A DNA stretch of 11,155 nt from JANNMJ01 sp031397815 (GCA_031397815.1 JANNMJ010000107.1:1-11155), one strand, 5' to 3'; positions 1-6,764 are shown, counted from the first letter of the stretch. Numbers and translations are program-made. Notes: generated by a model not told the origin, from the letters alone.

Positions 1-3
1 TGC

Positions 4-150
4 GGGCGGGCACAAGGCCACGCCCCTACAGGGATGGATGGTTAACGCACCCGGCAGGCGCTAACCGCCGTGCGGGGCAAGAGACCCGCAAATAGCTCGC
101 ACGGGGCAGAGCCCCGCGCGATTCGCGCGGATTTATGCGGATTTATGCGG
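4..150. repeat. Cluster of GC-rich palindromes at the left edge
   Basis: Several short inverted repeats are packed into this non-coding stretch. Bases 4-11 pair with 17-25 around a single bulged A. TGCGGG at 71-76 pairs with 85-90. CGGGGC at 102-107 pairs with 111-116 around a 3-nt loop. CGCGCG at 115-120 pairs with 124-129. The 10-mer ATTTATGCGG is then directly repeated at 131-150. The layout looks like a REP-type intergenic palindrome cluster; that label is inference, because no second copy lies in this window. No reading frame here looks like a gene. Confidence 0.5.
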
Positions 151-177
151 TTCGTCGCAACACCAATCCCCATAAAT

Positions 178-217
178 AAAAAAAGGGTCTTCGCCATTGA
201 GCGAAGACCCTTTTTTT
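178..217 (-). terminator. Rho-independent terminator of the NmrA-like gene
   Basis: A perfect 17-bp stem (178-194 with 201-217) encloses a 6-nt loop. It consists of a 10-bp GC-containing core flanked by seven A and seven T, so it can act in both directions. It lies 21 bp past the stop codon of the minus-strand oxidoreductase gene. It could also end a plus-strand transcript entering from the left. Confidence 0.9.
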
Positions 218-238
218 ATTCCCTAAAACTCCAATTTT

Positions 239-1135
239 CTAGCCATTAAAAGCAGGCACAAAGCTCTGCTCAACCCAACTTTCAAGCGACGTTGGTGTCG
301 TGGACTCCGCATCACGCGGCACGTTCCGGAACAAGCCTTGCTCGTTGACGCCGCGCGCCATTTCCACGTACAGGCCCGCCATTGACGGCGAAAGCCCGGC
401 GCCAATCATTCCCTGCTCAGCGTCGGCGTAGGGGAATTGGATGTAGGGCAATTCGGGGCGCCCAACGGCTTTGCCGATGATTTGCGTGGCTTCCTGCAAG
501 GTGTACTCGCGGGAGCCGAGGAGCTCCTGGACGGCGGTGCCGGTCCAGTCGGCGGCGTTGAGGCGCTTGGCGGCGTAGGCGGCGATGTCGGCCGTTGCAA
601 TCATTGGGATGGCGGCGTCGGCTTGCTGCGGTCCGCCGTTGATGCCCATTCCTTTAATCATCCCAATCGAAGAAAGATGATTTTCGAGGAAATAGGTGGG
701 ACGCAGAATCAGCAGGTTTAAGCCTTCGATGCCTTTGAGGCGGTTTTCGAGCCGGTGCGCCGTCAGGATAGGGCCGGTACCGGCCGGACGGTCGCCGCCG
801 AGGGAGGAAAGCTGCACCGCCCGTTGGATGCCGGATGCCCGAACGGCTTGTTCGAGGTTGGCGGCGATACCGTCGGCGTACGCTAGGAAATCGGGGTGCG
901 CGACGTGCGGCGGAATCATCAGAAACGCCGCGTCGGCGCCGCGCAGGGCCTCGGTCAGGCCAGCGACATCCGTGGAGACATCCACAGGCTGGGTATCCGC
1001 GCCAGCGGCTTTCAGCGCATCAAGGCGCTCGCTCGGGCGTGAGATGGCCACCACCCGGTGACCGGCTTTCAACAAGTGATGAACCAAAGCCGACCCGATA
1101 TGGCCGGTCGCGCCGGTTACTGCAATAGTGCTCAT
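239..1135 (-). CDS. NmrA-like NAD(P)-binding oxidoreductase (QorB-type)
   Basis: A protein of 298 residues with the atypical short-chain dehydrogenase fold of the NmrA/QorB group. The dinucleotide-binding motif GATGHIG (8-14) lies in the first beta-alpha unit of the Rossmann fold. LSSLGG follows near 109-114, ILRPTYFLEN at 143-152, and TADIAAYA near 181-188, all typical of the group. Such proteins bind NAD(P)H and act either as quinone/aldehyde reductases or as redox-sensing proteins. The ATG at 1133-1135 was chosen because it begins directly at the first beta strand; the reading frame stays open to an ATG at 1183, which would add 16 residues unlike the family. It is transcribed away from an HxlR regulator, as ytfG (qorB) is in enterobacteria. 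The family is secure; the substrate is unknown. Confidence 0.88.
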   Translation of the reverse strand: MSTIAVTGATGHIGSALVHHLLKAGHRVVAISRPSERLDALKAAGADTQPVDVSTDVAGLTEALRGADAAFLMIPPHVAHPDFLAYADGIAANLEQAVRASGIQRAVQLSSLGGDRPAGTGPILTAHRLENRLKGIEGLNLLILRPTYFLENHLSSIGMIKGMGINGGPQQADAAIPMIATADIAAYAAKRLNAADWTGTAVQELLGSREYTLQEATQIIGKAVGRPELPYIQFPYADAEQGMIGAGLSPSMAGLYVEMARGVNEQGLFRNVPRDAESTTPTSLESWVEQSFVPAFNG

Positions 1136-1212
1136 TTGAAAAGGACTGTTTTGATGGCCCCGTTGATTCAGAAGCCGCGACAAAGGAATACCTTTACTTT
1201 CCGAAGCGCAAG

Positions 1213-1249
1213 TACTTACCTAAAAGTAGGGCACCTACCTAAAGGTTAG
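1213..1249. promoter_or_regulatory. Candidate HxlR operator pair between divergent genes
   Basis: Two imperfect palindromes share the direct repeat TACCTAAA (1217-1224 and 1236-1243, 19 bp apart). The first is TACT-N8-AGTA at 1213-1228. The second is CTACCTAAAGGTTAG at 1235-1249, with CTA/TAG ends. Their centres are about 21.5 bp apart, two helical turns, so dimers would sit on one face of the DNA. The TACT/AGTA half-sites resemble those described for YodB, an HxlR-family repressor. Each site overlaps a candidate -7 box. Binding by the neighbouring HxlR protein is inference. Confidence 0.5.
1221..1228 (-). promoter_or_regulatory. Possible -7 box of the NmrA-like gene
   Basis: The minus strand reads TACTTTTA, one base from the Bacteroidota -7 consensus TAnnTTTG, inside the first candidate operator. 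It would give a leader of roughly 80 nt. No good -33 TTTG was seen upstream. Confidence 0.3.
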
Positions 1250-1254
1250 TTTTG
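1247..1254 (+). promoter_or_regulatory. -7 box of the HxlR regulator gene
   Basis: TAGTTTTG matches the Bacteroidota -7 consensus TAnnTTTG exactly and overlaps the right end of the second candidate operator by three bases. A start site a few bases on would leave a leader of about 33 nt before the ATG at 1293. There is no clear -33 TTTG. The overlap suggests autoregulation. Confidence 0.42.
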
Positions 1255-1292
1255 CTGATTATCAGGCGAAAATATTTTTCAACTTCCCGAAA

Positions 1293-1694
1293 ATGCCTTC
1301 CAAACCCACCCGTCAGCAAACCGCCGAAGCGCATTGGGGCCTCACCGACGGCTCCGGCCGCGACACGATGCGCTGCCCCGTCCGGACGACCACCAACCTC
1401 ATCGGCGGCAAGTGGAAGCTGCTCTTACTCGCATTCCTCGCCGACGGCCCGCGCCGTTACGGCGAGCTGCGGCGGCTGGCGCCCGAAATCAGCGAAAAGA
1501 TGCTCATTCAAGAGCTGCGTTCCCTTGAAACCGATGGTTTGGTGAGCCGCGAAGTGCATCAGATGGTCCCGCCCCGGGTGGAGTACGCGCTCGTCGGCCC
1601 CGGCGTGGAGCTGAAACCGGTGGTCGCGGCGCTGCTGAGCTGGGGAATGGCGTACGTGAACCGGCATCCGGCAGAGCAACCCGCCGCGTCCTGA
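1293..1694 (+). CDS. HxlR-family winged-helix transcriptional regulator
   Basis: A 133-residue protein with a single HxlR winged helix-turn-helix domain. The hallmark start of the domain is visible: RCPV with Cys28, then IGGKWKLLLL (37-46). The recognition region is RRYGELRRLAPEISEKMLIQ (54-73), followed by ELRSLETDGLVSR and the wing near PPRVEYAL (93-100). The Cys before PV is the position used as a thiol sensor in HxlR relatives such as YodB, HypR and QorR, so a quinone, aldehyde or hypochlorite response is plausible. It is divergent from the NmrA-like oxidoreductase and probably represses both. Residues 1-25 are a poorly conserved extension. The start is the first ATG that gives the full domain; no Shine-Dalgarno is evident. 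The stop lies 19 bp from the stop of the converging GH25 gene. Confidence 0.92.
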   Translation: MPSKPTRQQTAEAHWGLTDGSGRDTMRCPVRTTTNLIGGKWKLLLLAFLADGPRRYGELRRLAPEISEKMLIQELRSLETDGLVSREVHQMVPPRVEYALVGPGVELKPVVAALLSWGMAYVNRHPAEQPAAS

Positions 1695-1713
1695 TAAGCG
1701 GCGGCGCCCTCGG

Positions 1714-2685
1714 TTAGTCTTGGTGGTGGCGCTGCTGGTGCGCCTTCGCCGGAGCGTGCCTGGCTTTCGGCTTTGTCTTTTTCGCTTTCGGCTTCGGTTT
1801 TACGTGCGGTTTCGGCTGCGGCTTCACCACCACGGGCGGTGCCACTTCCGGCGCGCTCACCAGCAAGCCCTTGAACGCCCGCTCATTACCACCAAACACG
1901 TTGCCATCGACGAACCCGCGAATCCCCGGCACGAGGGCTTCGTCGGAGTGCTGCCAGAACGTCCAGCGGTCGGCGTGGAGGCGGGGTTGGCGCACCTGGT
2001 AATGCGCCAGCCACAGCGGGTACTCATCGAAATGCCCCGCAAAGTATTTCAGGTAGAAATCGTGGTTCGTGTACAGAATCGGGCGCACGCCATAACGCCG
2101 TCCGATGAGCCGCAGCCACGTTTTCACGCCCGCCCGGATGACTTCCGCCGACCGCCCGTCGGTCTTTTCCACATCCAGCACGGGCGGCATATCGCCGGGT
2201 TCCAGCTCCACGGTAGAGGCGTAGAAGTTGGCCTGCTGGGTGGCATCGCGGTTGGGGCGGTAGAAATGGTAGGCGCCCCGCGCCAGCTTGGCGCGCTTGA
2301 GGAGCTTCCAGTTGAGGTCGAAATAAGGGTCTTCCCAGCTTCTGCCTTCGGTGGCTTTCACGAACGCGAACCGCATTCCCGGCTCCCGCGCCACGGTCAG
2401 CCAATCGATATCTCCCTGATAACTCGATACATCGACCCCGCGCAAAGCGTAGCCCGCCAGAATCGGCGTGCGCTCGTTGCCCGTGCCGCGCGGCGGCGTA
2501 ACGTAGTGCCGGTAAAAGCGGTACGCCCTACTGATGAGCTTGCGCTGGAGGTACGGCGAGAACGCCACCGCCAGCACCGCGAGCAAAACGCCGATTCCGG
2601 CCCACCGCCAATACGCGAAGCGCCGCTTAGGCGGCGGCAACGGCGATTCGGGCACAGAAAGAGGCGGTGGCGGCGGGTTCGACAT
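1714..2685 (-). CDS. Membrane-anchored GH25 muramidase (lysozyme)
   Basis: A 323-residue glycoside hydrolase family 25 protein, expected to cleave the MurNAc-GlcNAc bond of peptidoglycan. The N-terminus is proline-rich (3-19), then KRR and one hydrophobic segment (about 29-42), so the protein is probably held in the inner membrane with the enzyme in the periplasm. The catalytic domain spans about 80-277: GVDVSSYQG with Asp85, AFVKATEG (107-114), YHFYRP (139-144), VLDVEKTDGR with Asp171 and catalytic Glu173, WQHS (244-247) and VDGNVFGG. A basic tail (288-320) is rich in Lys, Pro and His. The ATG at 2683-2685 was chosen over one at 2808, which would add 41 arginine-rich residues and collide with the divergent gene. 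Likely roles are wall remodelling or lysis of other bacteria; which one cannot be told. Confidence 0.9.
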   Translation of the reverse strand: MSNPPPPPLSVPESPLPPPKRRFAYWRWAGIGVLLAVLAVAFSPYLQRKLISRAYRFYRHYVTPPRGTGNERTPILAGYALRGVDVSSYQGDIDWLTVAREPGMRFAFVKATEGRSWEDPYFDLNWKLLKRAKLARGAYHFYRPNRDATQQANFYASTVELEPGDMPPVLDVEKTDGRSAEVIRAGVKTWLRLIGRRYGVRPILYTNHDFYLKYFAGHFDEYPLWLAHYQVRQPRLHADRWTFWQHSDEALVPGIRGFVDGNVFGGNERAFKGLLVSAPEVAPPVVVKPQPKPHVKPKPKAKKTKPKARHAPAKAHQQRHHQD

Positions 2686-2693
2686 CAGCGTAA

Positions 2694-2701
2694 CAAAGCT
2701 A
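2694..2701 (-). promoter_or_regulatory. Possible -7 box of the GH25 gene
   Basis: The minus strand reads TAGCTTTG, an exact TAnnTTTG match, ending 8 nt before the chosen ATG. If used, the transcript would be nearly leaderless. There is no TTTG at the -33 position, so this may be chance. Confidence 0.28.
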
Positions 2702-2807
2702 CGCGCAGCACCCGCCGCCCCCGCGCGCCTGCCGACCTTTGCCGACGGTTTTATTCGGCTTCCTTCCCGCCGTCGCCGTTTCCCCCCCCTTTCCACCTCA
2801 ATAGCCA

Positions 2808-3065
2808 ATGGATATCCGCGAACCCGACGGTCACCTCGTCCGCGAGCTACACGGCATCACGCTCGAACGTATCGTGCGTTATCTGGAAGTCAGTTACGGC
2901 TGGCCCGCCCTCGACGAGCGCCTGCGGCTCAATTGCTTTTCCGTGAACCCGAGCGTCAAATCCAGCCTTGCGTTCCTGCGGCGCACGCCGTGGGCGCGCC
3001 AGAAAGTGGAAGCACTTTACGTCCAGACGAGGGAGCAGGAGCTGCGCGAAGCCGGTAAAAGCTAG
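2808..3065 (+). CDS. VF530-family (DUF2132) small protein
   Basis: An 85-residue protein recognised as the VF530/DUF2132 family from LHGITLERIVRYLEVSYGW near the start, then LRLNCFSVNPSVKSSLAFLR and RRTPWARQKVEALY. Family members are small helical proteins of about 70-85 residues. The name comes from a Vibrio protein whose structure suggested DNA binding, but the physiological role is not established. The ATG is the first in frame and gives the usual family length. It is divergent from the GH25 gene, with 122 bp between the chosen starts, and lies 69 bp upstream of hemW, so it may be cotranscribed with it. Confidence 0.88.
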   Translation: MDIREPDGHLVRELHGITLERIVRYLEVSYGWPALDERLRLNCFSVNPSVKSSLAFLRRTPWARQKVEALYVQTREQELREAGKS

Positions 3066-3134
3066 GCTCCGCAATCACCTCGTAACCGCTCCTTTCGTCG
3101 CTTTTCCGCCTTCAGTCCTTCCGATTCCCGTTCC

Positions 3135-4268
3135 TTGCTCTATCTCCACATTCCGTTTTGCCGCCAAGCGTGCCATTACTGCGATTTCCACTTCAGCACC
3201 TCGCTGGCGCGGAAACCCGCGATTGTGGACGCCCTGATTCGGGAGCTGGAGCTACGGGCCGACTACCTCGGTACGCCCGCGCCCGCGCTCCCGAGCATTT
3301 ACCTCGGCGGCGGTACGCCGTCGCTGCTTTCGGCGGATGAGTTGCTACGGATTTTCGACGCCATTCACCGTTTGTTTCCAGTAGATACCAACGCCGAAAT
3401 CACCCTCGAAGCGAACCCCGACGACCTCACGCCCGCGTGGCTCGCGGGGCTGCGGCAGACGCCGGTCAACCGCCTGAGCATCGGGATTCAGTCATTTCAC
3501 GAACCGCATTTACGGCTGATGAATCGCGCCCACTCGGCCGCTGAAGCACTGGCGTGCGTCCGTCTTGCGCAGGATGCGGGGTTCGACAACCTCAGTATCG
3601 ACCTCATTTACGGGATTCCGGCGCCGAGCCACGCTATTTGGGAGAACGATTTGGCGACCGCCCTCGCCCTCGACGCGCCCCACCTGTCGGCCTACGCACT
3701 TACCGTGGAGCCGCGCACGGCGCTGGGCCGCTGGACCGAAAAAGGCCGCTTCATTCCCGCCCCCGACGAGTTTACCGCCCATCAGTTCGATTTGCTGACC
3801 ACCACGCTCACCGCTGCGGGCTATGAGCATTATGAGGTCTCCAATTTCGCCCGTCCCGGTCAGCACGCGCGGCATAATTCGGCGTATTGGGCGGGTTCGG
3901 CGTACCTCGGCATCGGACCGAGCGCGCATTCTTTCGATGGAAAGCTGATGCGGCAGGCGAACGTTTCATCGAACGCCGCTTATCTGACGGCGCTCGAAAA
4001 GGGCGAGATACCCGCCACGTTCGACCAGCTCACCCCCCGCGACCGCGCCAACGAATACCTCATGACCGCCCTGCGCACAAGCCGCGGCCTCGACTTAGCG
4101 CGCCTACGCACCGAGTTCGGCCGCGACCTCCGCGCCACCCATTCCGCCGAGCTGACCGATTTGCTCACGCGCCACCTCGCCACCCTCGATGCGGCTGATG
4201 TGCTGCGGCTTACGTCCGCCGGCCGCCTTCTCGCTGACCAGATTACGTTAGACCTTTTTGCCGACTGA
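3135..4268 (+). CDS. hemW: HemW, radical SAM heme chaperone
   Basis: A 377-residue member of the HemN/HemW radical SAM family, long annotated as oxygen-independent coproporphyrinogen III oxidase-like and now regarded as a heme chaperone. The iron-sulfur motif is CX3CX2C (Cys9, Cys13, Cys16) followed by DF. There is no fourth cysteine of the HemN CX3CX2CXC type, which favours HemW. Other marks are YLGGGTPS (56-63), IGIQSF (116-121), DLIYGIP (156-162), YEVSNFA (233-239) and HNSAYW (247-252). The start appears to be TTG: reading back from 3135 to the in-frame stop at 3063-3065 no ATG or GTG occurs, and YLHIPFC is where family proteins begin. The next gene starts 35 bp downstream. Confidence 0.93.
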   Translation: MLYLHIPFCRQACHYCDFHFSTSLARKPAIVDALIRELELRADYLGTPAPALPSIYLGGGTPSLLSADELLRIFDAIHRLFPVDTNAEITLEANPDDLTPAWLAGLRQTPVNRLSIGIQSFHEPHLRLMNRAHSAAEALACVRLAQDAGFDNLSIDLIYGIPAPSHAIWENDLATALALDAPHLSAYALTVEPRTALGRWTEKGRFIPAPDEFTAHQFDLLTTTLTAAGYEHYEVSNFARPGQHARHNSAYWAGSAYLGIGPSAHSFDGKLMRQANVSSNAAYLTALEKGEIPATFDQLTPRDRANEYLMTALRTSRGLDLARLRTEFGRDLRATHSAELTDLLTRHLATLDAADVLRLTSAGRLLADQITLDLFAD

Positions 4269-4303
4269 CGCGCCCGCCCCGCTCGCGCTGCCTACATTCG
4301 TTT

Positions 4304-4852
4304 ATGCTGAAACCTCTGGCCCACGTGGTCGAACCCGGCTCCGATTTCTTTGTCGAAGACGTCGCTCTCACCGCCATCGTATTCGATACCAACGACGATG
4401 ACGTCACCCTCTGGGTAACCACCGTTTTCGACGAAGAGCTGCACTTCTTCCACCTCGCCGCGTCCTTCGCCGACCTCAGCACGCTCCTGCGGCTGGCCGG
4501 TGAGCGTGGCCCCGCCATCGACGAAGAAGTGGCCGATGCGCTCTCCGGTGGGCGTTCCGAAGAAAATGCCACCGCCGCCATCGACGAGTCCGACCCCATC
4601 GAATCAGCTTCCAGCTACGAGCCGACAACATCGGCGCACGACGAGGACGAAGACGACCACAATGACGACGATGAGGAAGACGATGACGACGACCTCCACC
4701 CTACACTTCTGGAGTTCGTCACCGAAGAGCGCCCGCCCGTGCTGCTCCCAGCCGTAGCCCTCAAGCTCGCCTTCACCTACACCGACGAAACCGACACCGA
4801 AGCCGCGTTCAACATCTTCGCGCTCGAAGGCATTTACCTTCAAATCACGTAA
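4304..4852 (+). CDS. Hypothetical protein with acidic low-complexity centre
   Basis: A 182-residue protein not recognised as a known family. It has two ordered-looking parts. Residues 1-80 contain alternating hydrophobic stretches (VALTAIVFDT, VTLWVTTVFDEELHFFHLA) that look like beta strands. Residues 131-182 (LLEFVTEE, VALKLAFTYT, IFALEGIYLQI) also look beta-rich. They are joined by a polar linker (83-130) whose last 19 residues are almost all Asp/Glu with two His and one Asn. There is no signal peptide or membrane segment, so it is probably cytoplasmic and very acidic. It starts 35 bp after hemW and ends 19 bp before the hydrolase gene. A gene call is supported by codon use in frame and by context; the acidic run could bind metal or basic partners, but that is a guess. 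Confidence 0.75.
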   Translation: MLKPLAHVVEPGSDFFVEDVALTAIVFDTNDDDVTLWVTTVFDEELHFFHLAASFADLSTLLRLAGERGPAIDEEVADALSGGRSEENATAAIDESDPIESASSYEPTTSAHDEDEDDHNDDDEEDDDDDLHPTLLEFVTEERPPVLLPAVALKLAFTYTDETDTEAAFNIFALEGIYLQIT

Positions 4853-4856
4853 GCCT

Positions 4857-4862
4857 ACGGAG
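4857..4862 (+). promoter_or_regulatory. Ribosome binding site of the hydrolase gene
   Basis: ACGGAG sits 9 nt before the ATG at 4872. This is one of the few Shine-Dalgarno-like sites in the window and supports that start. Confidence 0.45.
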
Positions 4863-4871
4863 TCATTTCGT

Positions 4872-5546
4872 ATGTCGGACGCTGTGGCCAACCCCATCTT
4901 CTACCTCATCCCCGGCCTCGGCGCCGACGCGCGCATTTTCGAGCGGCTGCGGCTCCACGGCACGGTGCGCGTGCTGGAATGGCTCGAACCTACGAGCCTC
5001 GACGAGCCGCTGGCCGCTTACGCCGCCCGTCTCGCCGCCGCCATTCCGCCGGATGAAGCGTGTTGGGTGGCGGGCGTTTCGTTCGGCGGCATCGTGGCGC
5101 TGGAAGTGGGCTGCTTGCGTCCGAATGCCCGCGTAGTCCTCATTTCCAGTCTTCCCACCCCCACCGAGCGCACCGGCTGGGTACGGCTGGGTGCGTGGCT
5201 GCACTTGGATGCGTGGGCGCCCATCCAGCTGATGCGCCGCCTGCCACGCGCGGGCGAATGGTTCTTCGGCGTCAGCGGAACGCGCGGTAACAAGCTCTTC
5301 CGCGAGCTGCTCACGCTCCTCACGCCGACGTACACCAAGTGGGCGCTCCGGCAGCTTTTCCGGTGGACGGGTTGCCGCGTGCGCCCCGTAGCGCACCTCA
5401 TCGGCGACCGCGACCGCGTTTTCCCTATCGGTTACCGCACCGCGACACACGTCATCCGCGGCGGCACGCACTTTATGGTCGTGACGCACGCCACCGAAGT
5501 CAGTAAAATCCTCAACGCACTGGCCGCCGAAGCGCCCGCCGCCTGA
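4872..5546 (+). CDS. Alpha/beta hydrolase
   Basis: A 224-residue single-domain alpha/beta hydrolase. FYLIPGLGADARIF (10-23) is the first strand with the oxyanion-hole loop. GVSFGG (68-73) is the nucleophile elbow with Ser70. GDRDRVFP (178-185) supplies the likely catalytic Asp181, and GGTHFMVV (197-204) the His200. All three triad residues are present, so it should be active. The lid between about 95 and 165 is short and rich in Trp, Leu and Arg. There is no signal peptide. Neighbours are the acidic protein upstream (19 bp) and the cyclase-family gene downstream (17 bp), consistent with one transcript. The substrate cannot be read from the sequence; esterase or thioesterase activity on a small acyl substrate is the general expectation. 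Confidence 0.85.
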   Translation: MSDAVANPIFYLIPGLGADARIFERLRLHGTVRVLEWLEPTSLDEPLAAYAARLAAAIPPDEACWVAGVSFGGIVALEVGCLRPNARVVLISSLPTPTERTGWVRLGAWLHLDAWAPIQLMRRLPRAGEWFFGVSGTRGNKLFRELLTLLTPTYTKWALRQLFRWTGCRVRPVAHLIGDRDRVFPIGYRTATHVIRGGTHFMVVTHATEVSKILNALAAEAPAA

Positions 5547-5563
5547 TAAAGCCCCCGCTCATA

Positions 5564-6325
5564 ATGACCTGCACGCTCACCCACCACGGCCAGACGTTTT
5601 CCTTCGACCCCACCGCGCCGCTCGACCTGTCGCTGCCGCTCGGCCCCGGCCCTGAGCAGGTGAATTGCTTCTGGGCCGAACCGGTCACGATTGAAACCAT
5701 CCGCGTCGGCTCGTTCGTGGGGAGCGTGCGGGCGGGCGGCAGCACCAATTACCAGCGCGTCAGCCTGACGCCGCACGGCAACGGCACGCACACCGAGTGT
5801 TACGGCCACATCGCACCGGAAGCCCCGGAAGCCACACTCCCCGCGTGCCTGACGCAATTTCTGTTCGTCGCGGAGCTGATTTCCCTCCCGCTCCACCTCC
5901 TCGAAAACGGCGATTTCATCGTCCGCCTCATCGATGTGCAAACCGCGCTAAACCGCTCTACCGTCGCGCCGCAAGCCATCATTTTCCGAACCCTTCCGAA
6001 CGACGGCGGGAAGCGCACCCGCCAATATTCCGGCACGAACCCGCCGTACCCAGAGCCGGGCATCGGCGCGTGGCTCGCCGAGCAAGGCATTTTGCACTGG
6101 CTCCTCGACCTCCCGTCCGTAGACCGTGAGCTGGATGAAGGTCGGCTTGAAAACCATCATCAGTTCTGGCAATACCCCGCCAACGTCCGCCGCACCGCCA
6201 CCATCACGGAGTTGATTTTCGTCCCTGATGAAGTGTTGGACGGCTCCTATTTGCTGAATCTGCAAGTCACGAGCTTGGCGTCGGATGCCAGTCCCAGCAA
6301 GCCCGTTCTCTACCGGTTGAGCTGA
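5564..6325 (+). CDS. Putative cyclase / kynurenine formamidase-like hydrolase
   Basis: A 253-residue member of the putative cyclase superfamily (PF04199), which includes bacterial kynurenine formamidase KynB and isatin hydrolase. These are metal-dependent amide or ring-opening hydrolases. The metal-binding signature is HGNGTHTECYGH (71-82), giving His71, His76, Glu78 and His82, close to the HxGTHxD consensus with Glu in place of Asp. A second conserved block is LLDLPSVDRELDEGRL (180-195), followed by ENHHQFW (196-202). No signal peptide is seen. It is the last gene of the plus-strand run, 17 bp after the hydrolase. No kynureninase or tryptophan dioxygenase gene is present, so a KynB role is not supported by context. 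The ATG at 5564 gives the normal family length. Confidence 0.87.
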   Translation: MTCTLTHHGQTFSFDPTAPLDLSLPLGPGPEQVNCFWAEPVTIETIRVGSFVGSVRAGGSTNYQRVSLTPHGNGTHTECYGHIAPEAPEATLPACLTQFLFVAELISLPLHLLENGDFIVRLIDVQTALNRSTVAPQAIIFRTLPNDGGKRTRQYSGTNPPYPEPGIGAWLAEQGILHWLLDLPSVDRELDEGRLENHHQFWQYPANVRRTATITELIFVPDEVLDGSYLLNLQVTSLASDASPSKPVLYRLS

Positions 6326-6363
6326 ATCAATCCACAGCCAAGGCACATTGGACTGCTGGCGGC

Positions 6364-6435
6364 GAAGTGACGTCGGGGTGAAGTGACGTCGGGGTGAAGT
6401 GACGTCGGGGTGAAGTGACGTCGGGGTGAAGTGAC
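6364..6435 (+). repeat. 16-bp tandem repeat, four and a half copies
   Basis: The unit GAAGTGACGTCGGGGT occurs four times without a mismatch (6364-6379, 6380-6395, 6396-6411, 6412-6427), followed by a half unit GAAGTGAC (6428-6435). Each full unit contains the palindrome GACGTC. The perfect identity points to recent expansion by slippage. Copies of GACTGCTGGCG bracket the array (6351-6361 and 6433-6443). Confidence 0.95.
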
Positions 6436-6666
6436 TGCTGGCGCGCGTTTGGGTCGACCGTAGGTCGAACTAACGCGTGTCTGACCGGGTGGCGCGGCTG
6501 TGACGCGCGTTCGCGTAAGCGAACCCATTCGTTTGTTCAGCGCGATTTGCTGGGCGCCGCTATACTGCCGTGGTGCGCCGCGTGCCGCGCCGGTGCGTCA
6601 CAGACGCACTCCCCGAATAGACACGCGTTCGTTCGACCTGCGGTCGACCCAAACGCGCGCCAGCAG
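6435..6666. mobile_element. Fold-back (MITE-like) element with 72-bp inverted arms
   Basis: The outer 48 bp (6435-6482 and 6619-6666) are inverted copies with 46 matches. The pairing continues in register through a weaker 15-bp section (8 matches) to a perfect 9-bp inner block, CTGTGACGC at 6498-6506 with GCGTCACAG at 6595-6603. The 88-bp centre includes its own hairpin (GTTCGC at 6509-6514 with 6519-6524). There is no transposase. The structure suits a non-autonomous miniature inverted-repeat element, but no clear target duplication is visible; the flanks only share CGGGG followed by GAAG. It may instead serve as a very large bidirectional hairpin between convergent genes. Confidence 0.6.
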
Positions 6667-6725
6667 CGGGGGAAGAGCGTCAATAGCGCACATCAGTACA
6701 AGCAAGTACATCCCACCCGAAACGC

Positions 6726-6764
6726 CCAAAGGGCTGCCTCCCACGCGGGGAAGCAGCCCTTTGG
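6726..6764. terminator. Terminator of rplU-rpmA / convergent operon
   Basis: A perfect 12-bp stem (CCAAAGGGCTGC at 6726-6737 with 6753-6764) extends inward by four more pairs after one mismatch. It lies 38 bp beyond the rpmA stop. There is no long T tract on either side, so termination strength is uncertain, but the position between convergent genes fits. Confidence 0.72.

Noticed and set aside
1720..2946. 408-codon plus-strand frame opposite the GH25 gene
   Set aside because: It is antisense to a gene with clear catalytic motifs, is Arg/His/Pro-rich as shadow frames in GC-rich DNA are, and runs into the start of the VF530 gene.
6364..6435. CRISPR array
   Set aside because: The 16-bp units abut with no spacers and no cas gene is present; it is a simple tandem repeat.
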